Origin: Synergistaceae bacterium
GTDB taxonomy: Bacteria > Synergistota > Synergistia > Synergistales > Aminobacteriaceae
NCBI GenBank assembly: GCA_017427625.1
Contig: JAFRSL010000125.1
Coordinates: 1-12,719 of the forward strand
DNA: 12,719 bases
Reading direction: 5' to 3'
Shown: one piece after another, positions 7,023 through 12,719 of the stretch
Layout: each line of letters begins with the position of its first letter
Numbering within the stretch: the first letter of the stretch is position 1
Notes under the pieces: generated by a model
What the model was told of the DNA's origin: nothing
Seen by the model: the letters and a program-made list of their open reading frames with translations, nothing else
The model's database searches: none
Program-made: the position numbers and the translations under genes

Positions 7023-7457
7023 ATGACAACAGTTCCCGAATATGTAACGAAGCCAGAGCTGGATATGCGTCTGCAAGTAATAACAGACCGTCAGGAGCGG
7101 GATGAAGAACGAAACGCGGAAAAGTTTTCGTCAATGGAGAATTTGCTGGACAGTAAGCTGACGATGATGCAGCTGATGATGGAGAAGAACTTGGCGCAGT
7201 ATCAGGCAATCGCCAGCGAGATGAGAGCAGAACTCAGCGAGATGAGGGCGGAAAATAGTGGGCTGCGTGGTGAAATGAAGGCCGCGATTAGCGAGCTGCG
7301 TGGTGAAATGAACTCGCAGGACAATGAAATACGCGGGGAAATGAAAGCTATAGCGGCCCGTGTGGAAATGTTGCAGACAAAAATAGGCTGGTATATCTCA
7401 TTTTTGGGAATAGGAATGACGGTAGTGGTAGCGTTGATACAAATTCTGCTAAAATAG
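7023..7457 (+). CDS. Bdr-like coiled-coil protein with C-terminal membrane anchor
   Basis: The 144-residue protein has a soluble N-terminal part (MTTVPEYVTKPELD), a long coiled coil (about 22-120) and a single C-terminal transmembrane helix (about 121-143, WYISFLGIGMTVVVALI) ending in Lys. The layout of internal repeats followed by one hydrophobic tail resembles Borrelia Bdr proteins and short coiled-coil proteins of host-associated bacteria and phages; homology is not claimed. The coiled coil is Met-, Glu- and Arg-rich and contains a phased repeat described separately. It has no signal peptide, so the coiled coil should stay cytoplasmic (tail-anchored topology). It follows the small helical protein gene and precedes the SMUG1 gene by 4 nt. 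Molecular function is unknown. Confidence 0.8.
   Translation: MTTVPEYVTKPELDMRLQVITDRQERDEERNAEKFSSMENLLDSKLTMMQLMMEKNLAQYQAIASEMRAELSEMRAENSGLRGEMKAAISELRGEMNSQDNEIRGEMKAIAARVEMLQTKIGWYISFLGIGMTVVVALIQILLK
7221..7346 (+). repeat. In-frame coding repeats, 21-bp units changing to 33-bp units
   Basis: Within the coiled-coil gene, MRAELSE and MRAENSG (codons from 7221 and 7242) repeat every 21 bp. They are followed by LRGEM, LRGEM and IRGEM units starting at 7263, 7296 and 7329, spaced exactly 33 bp. The first two 33-bp units share an identical 18-base core (7262-7279 and 7295-7312). At the protein level this is a step from a heptad to an 11-residue period. Confidence 0.8.
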
Positions 7458-7461
7458 CTCC

Positions 7462-8205
7462 ATGAACAGCATAACCATACTCAGAATATATCAGCGTCTT
7501 TGTGATGATGTCGGCAGGTTAAAGTTCTCATTGCCTGCCGAGTTTGTGTATAATCCCCTTGCCTATGCTTGGGACGGCTTCCGGCAGTACGCGAAATTCT
7601 CGGAGGGACAAAAGCGCGTAGTCTTCGTCGGAATAAATCCCGGTCCTTGGGGAATGGCTCAGACTGGAATCCCCTTCGGCGAGGTCAAAGCAGTCCGTGA
7701 ATTTCTCGGCATCGAGAGGATAAAAATCTTTCAGCCGGAGGACACACATGTTTCCTACCCCGTTGACGGTCTTGAATGCAAACGTTCGGAAGTAAGCGGC
7801 AAAAGATTATGGGGACTCTTTCAAGAAAAATTCGGCTCGCCTGAAAACTTCTTTGCTGAAAATTTCGTCCTCAATTACTGCCCGTTGCTCTTCATAGGAC
7901 GTTCGGAGAAAGGCAGCATCCACAACATTACGCCCGACAAGTTAATCCCGTCAGAACGCGATGAGCTATGTGAGCTTTGCGACGAGGCATTGATTGAGGC
8001 GGTTGAAACTTTGAGGCCTGATTTCGTCGTCGGCGTTGGAACTTTCGCATACCAGCGCGCAAAATCTTCCCTCGAATACTCGCTGACTTACGGACACCCT
8101 GACATCATCAAGATCCTTCACCCAAGCCCCGCCAATCCCCAAGCAAACAAAGACTGGGCAGGAAAAGCAACATCTCAGCTAAAATCATCGGGGGTATGGC
8201 AATGA
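7462..8205 (+). CDS. SMUG1-type (family 3) uracil-DNA glycosylase
   Basis: This 247-residue protein should remove uracil, and possibly oxidised pyrimidines, from DNA to start base excision repair. Motif 1, GINPGPWGMAQTGIPFGEV (57-75), is close to vertebrate SMUG1 (GMNPGPFGMAQTGVPFGEV) and carries the predicted catalytic Asn59. NYCPL (138-142) gives the uracil-contacting Asn138. The intercalation-loop motif LHPSPANPQANKDW (219-232) holds His220. The length fits SMUG1 (about 240-270). Family 3 enzymes are classic in animals, with a smaller set known in bacteria such as Geobacter. The ATG at 7462 has no clear ribosome site and sits 4 nt after the previous stop, so reinitiation is likely. Its stop overlaps the acylphosphatase ATG. 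Confidence 0.92.
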   Translation: MNSITILRIYQRLCDDVGRLKFSLPAEFVYNPLAYAWDGFRQYAKFSEGQKRVVFVGINPGPWGMAQTGIPFGEVKAVREFLGIERIKIFQPEDTHVSYPVDGLECKRSEVSGKRLWGLFQEKFGSPENFFAENFVLNYCPLLFIGRSEKGSIHNITPDKLIPSERDELCELCDEALIEAVETLRPDFVVGVGTFAYQRAKSSLEYSLTYGHPDIIKILHPSPANPQANKDWAGKATSQLKSSGVWQ

Positions 8206-8501
8206 GCTACTATGATGACAAGAGCAACTATATCCGCGTCAGAGCCATAGTCTCAGGAAGGGTTCAGCATGTCGGCTTCAGGTATTGGGCTTGCGAGCAG
8301 GCAGAGAGATTGGGGCTTACTGGCACTGTCCAGAACTTGGAGGACGGAAGCGTTGAGGTTGTAATGCAGGGACTTCCAGACATGGTTGGCGAGATGAAGG
8401 AGAAATTGCGTCATGGCCCATCAATGGCGATAGTGAGCCGTGTAATCTTCTACCGCGAAAGAGTGAATCAGAGCGAGACAAATTTCGGGGAAATATATTA
8501 A
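8202..8501 (+). CDS. acyP: Acylphosphatase
   Basis: The 99-residue cytoplasmic enzyme hydrolyses acyl phosphates such as carbamoyl phosphate and 1,3-bisphosphoglycerate. The first signature VSGRVQHVGFRYW (17-29) contains the phosphate-binding loop and catalytic Arg27; the second, GTVQNLEDGSVEV (41-53), contains catalytic Asn45. Size is typical. Two starts are close: ATG 8196 and ATG 8202. I prefer 8202 because GGGGG (8190-8194) is 7 nt away and the ATG overlaps the SMUG1 stop as ATGA; 8196 would add only Met-Ala. The C-terminal 15 residues are beyond the usual fold and may be flexible. Confidence 0.93.
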   Translation: MSYYDDKSNYIRVRAIVSGRVQHVGFRYWACEQAERLGLTGTVQNLEDGSVEVVMQGLPDMVGEMKEKLRHGPSMAIVSRVIFYRERVNQSETNFGEIY

Positions 8502-8523
8502 GTATGCTTAAGTGTGCTATTAT
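8498..8523 (+). promoter_or_regulatory. Candidate extended -10 promoter with 10-bp tandem repeat, upstream of larB
   Basis: TTAAGTATGC (8498-8507) is followed immediately by TTAAGTGTGC (8508-8517), a 9/10 match, and then TATTAT (8518-8523). TG at 8515-8516 makes an extended -10 (TGcTATTAT). There is no good -35. This could be an internal promoter for larB and the downstream shape/flagellar genes, with the repeat as an activator site. Confidence 0.35.
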
Positions 8524-8530
8524 TTCCGTT

Positions 8531-8537
8531 GAGGTGA
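8531..8537 (+). promoter_or_regulatory. Ribosome binding site for the TTG start of larB
   Basis: GAGGTGA lies 6 nt before TTG at 8544. There is no ATG or GTG in frame nearby that keeps the conserved N-terminus, so this site decides the unusual start. Confidence 0.7.
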
Positions 8538-8543
8538 AAATAT

Positions 8544-9293
8544 TTGACGGACATAAAGCACATTCTCCGTGAACTTCACGAACACAATATAACAGTAGAC
8601 GACGCTTACCTGAGATTACGAGAGCAGCCATTCGAGGATATTGGGTACGCGAAAATTGACCTTCACCGTAAAATCCGGCAGGGTGTCTCCGAAGTCATTT
8701 ACGGCGCAGGAAAAACTCCCGCTCAAATCGCCGGCATCATTGACGTAATGGAAACTCACGGCCAAAAGACCATCCTAATCACACGGCTTTCCCAAGATTC
8801 TGCTGACGAGCTTCAACGCTTGGGCTGCAAAGTCGACTATCACCCTGACGCTAAGGCAGCAATCTACGGCGAGATTCCAGAGCCTGAAGGAGAGAGCTTT
8901 GTTCTTGTTGCGACAGGAGGGACTAGCGATATACCTGTTGCAGAGGAGGCAGCATTGACGGCAGAAGTCTTGGGCAATAAAGTCGAACGCCTCTATGATG
9001 TCGGTGTCGCTGGGATCCATCGTGTACTTTCACATGTTGACGAAATCATGAAGGCCAGCGTGATCGTTGCAGTTGCGGGAATGGAGGGGGCATTGGCCAG
9101 CGTAATCGGAGGGCTTGCGGACTGCCCGGTGATTGCTGTTCCTACGAGCGTTGGTTATGGAGCATCATTCGGTGGAGTGAGTGCGCTACTTGCAATGCTG
9201 AACTCGTGTGCAAGCGGTGTCAGCGTAGTAAACATAGATAACGGCTTCGGGGCTGGTTACTTGGCCTCGATGATAAACAGGAGGCGGCCGTGA
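8544..9293 (+). CDS. larB: Nickel-pincer cofactor synthesis protein LarB
   Basis: LarB carboxylates and hydrolyses nicotinic acid adenine dinucleotide to pyridinium-3,5-biscarboxylate mononucleotide, the first step toward the nickel-pincer cofactor of lactate racemase and related LarA enzymes. The 249 residues comprise a helical N-terminal part (1-110) and a PurE-like AIR-carboxylase domain. Conserved stretches are YGAGKTPAQI (53-62), VATGGTSDIPVAEEA (122-136), AGMEGAL (178-184), VPTSVGYGASFGG (199-211) and LNSCASGVSVVNIDNGFGAG (219-238). Glu181 and Cys222 match the catalytic Glu and Cys of Lactobacillus LarB (E180 and C221, recalled from the literature). The start is TTG. No larA, larC or larE is present in the window, so the pathway must be completed elsewhere. 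The stop overlaps the next GTG (GTGA). Confidence 0.95.
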   Translation: MTDIKHILRELHEHNITVDDAYLRLREQPFEDIGYAKIDLHRKIRQGVSEVIYGAGKTPAQIAGIIDVMETHGQKTILITRLSQDSADELQRLGCKVDYHPDAKAAIYGEIPEPEGESFVLVATGGTSDIPVAEEAALTAEVLGNKVERLYDVGVAGIHRVLSHVDEIMKASVIVAVAGMEGALASVIGGLADCPVIAVPTSVGYGASFGGVSALLAMLNSCASGVSVVNIDNGFGAGYLASMINRRRP

Positions 9294-9946
9294 AGAAATT
9301 TCTGTTACTGTTGATGTTGCTGACTGTTACAGTTGCTGAAGCCTACGAGCTTTCGGGGACTTGGAACATTTACGGCACTGGCTTTGTCGAGAAGAGCTTC
9401 GTCCGAATAAGTCTGAAACTTTCCGGAGAAATGGAGCTATTCACGTGCAAGGTCTCAGAGTTGAGCGATGATGTCCTCCAAATCCTCAGCAATGATACCG
9501 TTACCGTCATTAACCGCTACGATGTCGACCAGAACTTGAGCTGCCTCAGAGCTTACGATATAAATCTCCGTGTCTATGCCCTCGACAAGTCAGGAATTGA
9601 CGTGAAAATCTGGGACGACAATATCCCCAACGGCATAAGACTTCCCATAGTTTACCCAGAGTTTGAGGCAACGCTGAATGATCCTTTCACCCTTCCGTCA
9701 GTAACACAGAACGGTCTGACCTACACAGTATCATTCACATCGGAGACATCCGGGAAATTGAGGGTACAGGGCTACATTGACACGAGCATCGGCGATATTG
9801 AGCTAAACTCTGATGCTGCGATATGGAAGAACGGAACTCCCCAGCCATCGACGGAAAGTGAGACGAAGAGCGGCTGTAATTCGGGCTTGGGGATATTTGC
9901 ATTGATGATGTTACTTGCGGGGAGGTATAAATTTGTTCGGAACTGA
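9290..9946 (+). CDS. Small secreted protein with Synergist-CTERM-like sorting tail, function unknown
   Basis: The 218-residue product starts with a signal peptide (MKKFLLLLMLLTVTVAEA), then a beta-rich domain of about 155 residues with no recognised motif, opening YELSGTWNIYGTGFVEKSF. It contains Cys residues near 46 and 78 that could pair. A short Thr/Ser/Pro/Glu linker leads to SGCNSG (194-199), a hydrophobic segment and RYKFVRN. The same tail ends the protein at 326-1444, while the bodies look unrelated. Start is GTG at 9290, overlapping the larB stop. Its coding end overlaps the following mbl start by 14 bases, so it is co-translated with mbl. Envelope localisation is likely; biochemical role unknown. 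Confidence 0.85.
   Translation: MKKFLLLLMLLTVTVAEAYELSGTWNIYGTGFVEKSFVRISLKLSGEMELFTCKVSELSDDVLQILSNDTVTVINRYDVDQNLSCLRAYDINLRVYALDKSGIDVKIWDDNIPNGIRLPIVYPEFEATLNDPFTLPSVTQNGLTYTVSFTSETSGKLRVQGYIDTSIGDIELNSDAAIWKNGTPQPSTESETKSGCNSGLGIFALMMLLAGRYKFVRN
9919..9926 (+). promoter_or_regulatory. Ribosome binding site deciding the mbl start
   Basis: GGGGAGGT ends 6 nt before TTG at 9933. An in-frame TTG at 9915 lies upstream of it and would add six residues (MRGGIN) that MreB proteins lack. The site sits inside the end of the preceding gene. Confidence 0.75.
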
Positions 9947-10979
9947 TATAGGGATAGATTTGGGAACAGCGACTGTCCTAATCTACGAGAAGCATAACGG
10001 TGTAGTATTGCGTGAGCCTTCAGTGGTAGCAGTAGACCAGGATTCTGGCGATATTCTTGCAGTAGGATACGAGGCCAAGAGCATGGTCGGAAGAACTCCG
10101 GGAAGCATAACGTCCGTCCGGCCATTGAGGGACGGAGTAATCGCTAACTATGCCATGACTGAGGCGATGTTGCAGCACTTCATGAGGCGAATCACTAAAG
10201 GCTCGCAAAAATTCTTCCGCAACAGGGCAATGATTTGCGTCCCATCTGGTGCGACTGACGTTGAACGGAGGGCAGTGCTTGAGGCAGCGTTGGAGGTCGG
10301 CGCAAGGGAGGCATATCTCATCGAGGAACCTATGGCGGCTGCAATCGGCGCTAATCTCAACGTTGAGGAAGCTCGCGGGAAAATGATTGTTGACATCGGC
10401 GGAGGTACTACGGATATTGCGGTGATCTCGCTGGGCGGCGTAGTTGTGTCGAAGTCATTGCGTCTAGGAGGCGACAAGTTTGACGAGGGAATAACCCGCT
10501 ATCTTCGCCGTCAGTACAACCTTGCAATCGGCGACCAGACGGCTGAGAACCTCAAGATAATGATCGGGACGTGTATTCCCCTTGAGCATGACCAGAGAGT
10601 TACGGTTAAGGGCAGGGATTTGGTTCAGGGACTTCCGCGACAAGTTGAGGTAACAAGTTCAGCGGTCAATATGGCAATCGGCGAGATGATTCAGACTCTT
10701 GTTGACGGTATACGGAACGTCCTCGAATTAACGCCGCCAGAGCTTTCAGCCGACATAATTGACAGAGGAATAGTACTTACGGGAGGAGGGGCATTGCTTC
10801 ACGGTCTTCCTGAACTTGTGGCACAGCAGACGGGCATAAACTGCTTCACGGCGGAGAACCCGATGGAGAGCGTCGCACTCGGAACAGGCAAGGCCCTTGC
10901 CGAAATGGACAAGCTCAAAGACACGGGTAAAAGCAAAATGCTCGTCAACCTCAAGCGTTCATCACGAAAACGCTATTAA
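9933..10979 (+). CDS. mbl: MreB/Mbl rod-shape actin homologue
   Basis: The 348-residue bacterial actin forms membrane-associated filaments that direct side-wall peptidoglycan synthesis with the elongasome. Actin-fold signatures are present: phosphate 1 GIDLGTAT (7-14), EEPMAAAIGA (131-140), phosphate 2 DIGGGTTD (154-161), and the adenosine loop LTGGGALLHGL (282-292). Length is typical (about 335-350). The C-terminus ends in a basic Lys/Arg-rich tail (KRSSRKRY) that could help membrane contact. The chosen TTG start follows an excellent ribosome site and gives FGTDIGIDLGTA, as in other MreB proteins. It overlaps the upstream gene by 14 bases and flgF follows 15 bases later. The order mbl-flgF-flgG matches Bacillus mbl-flhO-flhP, so I use mbl, though mreB is equally defensible. 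No mreCD is nearby. Confidence 0.93.
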   Translation: MFGTDIGIDLGTATVLIYEKHNGVVLREPSVVAVDQDSGDILAVGYEAKSMVGRTPGSITSVRPLRDGVIANYAMTEAMLQHFMRRITKGSQKFFRNRAMICVPSGATDVERRAVLEAALEVGAREAYLIEEPMAAAIGANLNVEEARGKMIVDIGGGTTDIAVISLGGVVVSKSLRLGGDKFDEGITRYLRRQYNLAIGDQTAENLKIMIGTCIPLEHDQRVTVKGRDLVQGLPRQVEVTSSAVNMAIGEMIQTLVDGIRNVLELTPPELSADIIDRGIVLTGGGALLHGLPELVAQQTGINCFTAENPMESVALGTGKALAEMDKLKDTGKSKMLVNLKRSSRKRY

Positions 10980-10994
10980 AGGAGTGAGAAATTC

Positions 10995-11819
10995 ATGCAC
11001 AGAGGAATATATGAAGCAGCCTCTGGAATGCTAGTACAGGAAACACACCTGGATGTCATTACGAACAACCTTGCTAATGTCGACACTCCAGGTTACAAGC
11101 GGAGGATAAGCGCAACTGCTGATTTCTCCGCTCTCTTAGACAGGATCGAGAAAGTCTCGGAAGACGGTGAGACGAAAATCACGACGGTACTTCCCGCCGA
11201 TATGCCGTTCAAGGGACGTGAGGTAATCGGTTCGGTGGCACTTGCGGCAATATTCTCGGAGGACGTTATGGATACGTTTCCGGGAGTTGTAAAGACTAGC
11301 GAGAACCCTCTTGATATTGCCATAGACGGGCCGGGATTCTTCTCGCTTTCGGACGAGGAAGGCAACACGTATTACACTCGCGCCGGAAATTTCACTCTCG
11401 ACAACAACGGCAACATCGTGAACCCGAACGGCCTAATGTTACAGGGAGAGGGCGGAAATCTGAGCGTCGGTAACAATGCGGAGGCTGTCGAGGTAAACAA
11501 GGCAGGCCAAGTAATAGTGAAGCGGGAAGGTCTGGAGCAGGAAGTAATCGGACGTGTGGCAGTCTTCAACTTTGAGCGACCGACATATTTGCGTCATATG
11601 GCGAACAATCTTCTCGTTCCAACGGAGCAATCGGGCGAGGCAGAGAACGTTGAGAACCCCAAAATCTGGTCGGGAATGCTTGAAGCCTCGAATGTCGAAG
11701 TAGTTACGGAAATGGCACGAATGATTGAGGCACAGCGCATATATGAGGGAGCATCGAAAGCGTTGATGACGCACGATGAGCAGACAAGCAAGCTGATAAC
11801 ATCGTTCAGCAGAGGATAA
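10995..11819 (+). CDS. flgF: Flagellar basal-body rod protein, FlgF-like
   Basis: The 274-residue protein is exported by the flagellar type III apparatus and builds the rod. It has no classical signal peptide, as expected. The N-terminal rod signature NNLANVDTPGYK (24-35) follows an amphipathic helix (GIYEAASGMLVQETHLDVI); the central IDGPGFFSL segment (110-118) is canonical, and the C-terminal helix VVTEMARMIEAQRIYEGASKA completes the coiled-coil core. GGAG lies 10 nt before ATG 10995. It is paralogous to the next gene; in this order it corresponds to FlgF/FlhO, but short rod proteins are hard to separate by eye. It probably shares a transcript with mbl. Confidence 0.9.
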   Translation: MHRGIYEAASGMLVQETHLDVITNNLANVDTPGYKRRISATADFSALLDRIEKVSEDGETKITTVLPADMPFKGREVIGSVALAAIFSEDVMDTFPGVVKTSENPLDIAIDGPGFFSLSDEEGNTYYTRAGNFTLDNNGNIVNPNGLMLQGEGGNLSVGNNAEAVEVNKAGQVIVKREGLEQEVIGRVAVFNFERPTYLRHMANNLLVPTEQSGEAENVENPKIWSGMLEASNVEVVTEMARMIEAQRIYEGASKALMTHDEQTSKLITSFSRG

Positions 11820-11917
11820 CCCCCTCGCCAACAGGTTGGCCCTCTCCCCCTTGTCAGGGTGCGTGAAAAGCATTGCCGCCCCTGCGAAGGGGAGGTGTCA
11901 TGAAATGACGGAGGGGT
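11819..11917. repeat. Intergenic palindromic (MITE/REP-like) repeat between flgF and flgG
   Basis: Almost the whole flgF-flgG gap is one structured element. Outer ends CCCCTC (11821-11826) and GAGGGG (11911-11916) pair. Inside are hairpins GCCAAC/GTTGGC (11827-11840), CCCT-TGTC-AGGG (11848-11859), CCCCT-GCGA-AGGGG with a GNRA loop (11879-11892) and GTCAT-GAA-ATGAC (11897-11909). An alternative pairing joins 11844-11852 with 11887-11894. It has no coding capacity. Its C-rich/G-rich ends and hairpin chain resemble the palindromic intergenic repeats scattered in many gut anaerobe genomes. There is no T-run, so it is not an ordinary terminator, though it may shape the flgF-flgG transcript. Confidence 0.75.
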
Positions 11918-11944
11918 CAGAACAAATTAAAGGAGGAATAATTC

Positions 11945-12719
11945 ATGTTACGTTCATTATGGACAAGCGCGTCAGGAATGATAGCACAGCAGACGCACCT
12001 TGATGTAGTTACGCACAACTTGGCAAACGTAAACACTCAGGGCTACAAGAAACGCCGCGCGGATTTCGAGGACTTGATGTACCAGATATACCGTGAACCC
12101 GGAGCACCTATTGACGGCGGAAGCGTAGTACCAACGGGAGTTCAGGTTGGATTGGGAACGAGGGTAAACGCAACACCCAGCTTCATGGTTCAGGGAAACT
12201 TCCAGATTACGGACGGCCCATTGGACTGGGTAATCGTAGACGACAACGCATTCTTCCAGGTCAACATGGGAAACGGCCAAATCGGCTACACACGCGGCGG
12301 TTCGTGGCAGATTGACGACCAGGGCCAGATCGTGAACGAGGACGGATATTTGCTTGAACCTGGAATCACAATCCCAGATGACGCGCAGGACATTCAGCTT
12401 TCACCGACAGGGGTTGTAACCGTGAGGGCAGGGACGAATGTGGAGCTTCAGGAATTGGGGCAGATAGAGCTGGCGCGCTTCATCAACCCAGTGGGACTTC
12501 GGGCAATCGGCGACAGGCTCTTCGTCGAGACCCCAGCGAGCGGTCAGCCAATAACAGGCGCACCTGGTGAGGACGGAATGCCGCAAGTCCGCCAGAATGT
12601 AATCGAGATGTCGAACGTCCAAGTCGTCGAGGAAATGGTTGAGATGATAGTGGCACAGAGGGCATACGAGGCCAACTCCAAAGGCATACAGACGGCCGAT
12701 GACCTCCTGAGAATCGCGA
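11945..12719 (+). CDS. flgG: Flagellar distal rod protein FlgG, 3' end cut by window edge
   Basis: 258 codons are visible without a stop; FlgG is usually about 260 residues, so only the last few are missing. FlgG forms the distal rod that carries the drive shaft through the periplasm to the hook. The N-terminal signature reads THNLANVNTQGYK (23-35) after LWTSASGMIAQQTHLDVV, followed by the FlgG-type RADFEDLMYQIYREPG (38-53). The C-terminal VAQRAYEANSKGIQTADDLL is the classic FlgG ending. The middle segment reads VDDNAFFQVN (98-107), where the family normally has a GxGFF motif. AGGAGG (11931-11936) sits 8 nt before ATG 11945 and outside the upstream palindromic repeat. Confidence 0.94.
   Translation, partial: MLRSLWTSASGMIAQQTHLDVVTHNLANVNTQGYKKRRADFEDLMYQIYREPGAPIDGGSVVPTGVQVGLGTRVNATPSFMVQGNFQITDGPLDWVIVDDNAFFQVNMGNGQIGYTRGGSWQIDDQGQIVNEDGYLLEPGITIPDDAQDIQLSPTGVVTVRAGTNVELQELGQIELARFINPVGLRAIGDRLFVETPASGQPITGAPGEDGMPQVRQNVIEMSNVQVVEEMVEMIVAQRAYEANSKGIQTADDLLRIA

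Noticed and set aside
7262..7346. Minisatellite or mobile repeat inside the coiled-coil gene
   Set aside because: The repeats are in frame and fit coiled-coil periodicity, so a protein-level explanation is enough.
8502..8543. Terminator between the acylphosphatase gene and larB
   Set aside because: No GC-rich hairpin with a T-run is present; the gap holds only repeats, a -10-like box and a ribosome site.
9915..9932. Upstream TTG start for mbl
   Set aside because: It precedes the GGGGAGGT site and would add residues that other MreB proteins lack.
11439..11873. Minus-strand open frame of 144 codons
   Set aside because: It is antisense to flgF and starts inside the palindromic repeat; no ribosome site or known domain.
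11819..11917. Intrinsic terminator or CRISPR unit between flgF and flgG
   Set aside because: There is no T-run after any hairpin, and there is only one copy with no regular spacer pattern.

Overview
The window looks like a chromosomal piece from a member of the Synergistota (Synergistetes). The best sequence clue is two unrelated secreted proteins (326-1444 and 9290-9946) that both end in a Ser-Gly-Cys-Asn motif, a short hydrophobic segment and a few basic residues. This is the layout of the Synergist-CTERM sorting tail as I remember it. A TolC-type outer-membrane channel shows a two-membrane envelope, and flgF/flgG show a flagellum. The phylum call is an inference; no rRNA marker is present.

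Left block, 1-3387, minus strand. Four genes run leftward in a tight operon: a TolC-family outer-membrane factor, a small exported lytic transglycosylase (SLT fold), a secreted Synergist-CTERM protein of unknown function, and a P-loop nucleotide-binding protein cut by the window edge. Junctions are an ATGA overlap or gaps of 2-3 bases, so co-translation is likely. Three of the four products are exported.

Divergent switch, 3388-3487. A 100-bp AT-rich interval separates the two blocks. It holds candidate face-to-face promoters and a nested TGACA/TGTCA dyad that overlaps both.

Right block, 3488-12719, plus strand. Genes are packed nearly end to end. First comes housekeeping metabolism and RNA/DNA maintenance: a BaiN/HI0933-type flavoprotein, type III pantothenate kinase (coaX), tRNA-dihydrouridine synthase (dus), a four-Cys TSCPD protein, a small charged helical protein, a Bdr-like coiled-coil membrane protein, a SMUG1-type uracil-DNA glycosylase and an acylphosphatase. 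After a 42-base gap with a candidate promoter come larB (nickel-pincer cofactor synthesis), the second Synergist-CTERM protein, an MreB/Mbl cell-shape actin homologue, flgF and flgG. The mbl-flgF-flgG order matches Bacillus mbl-flhO-flhP and links cell-shape and flagellar rod genes. A ~100-bp palindromic intergenic repeat lies between flgF and flgG. No terminator is evident anywhere in the plus block.

Most of the window is ordinary core genome. The less ordinary items are the paired sorting-tail proteins, the palindromic repeat inside the flagellar operon, the bacterial SMUG1, the coiled-coil membrane protein whose repeat length switches from 7 to 11 residues, and an altered GxGFF motif in FlgG. 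I saw no CRISPR array, tRNA, rRNA, insertion sequence or obvious defence system.
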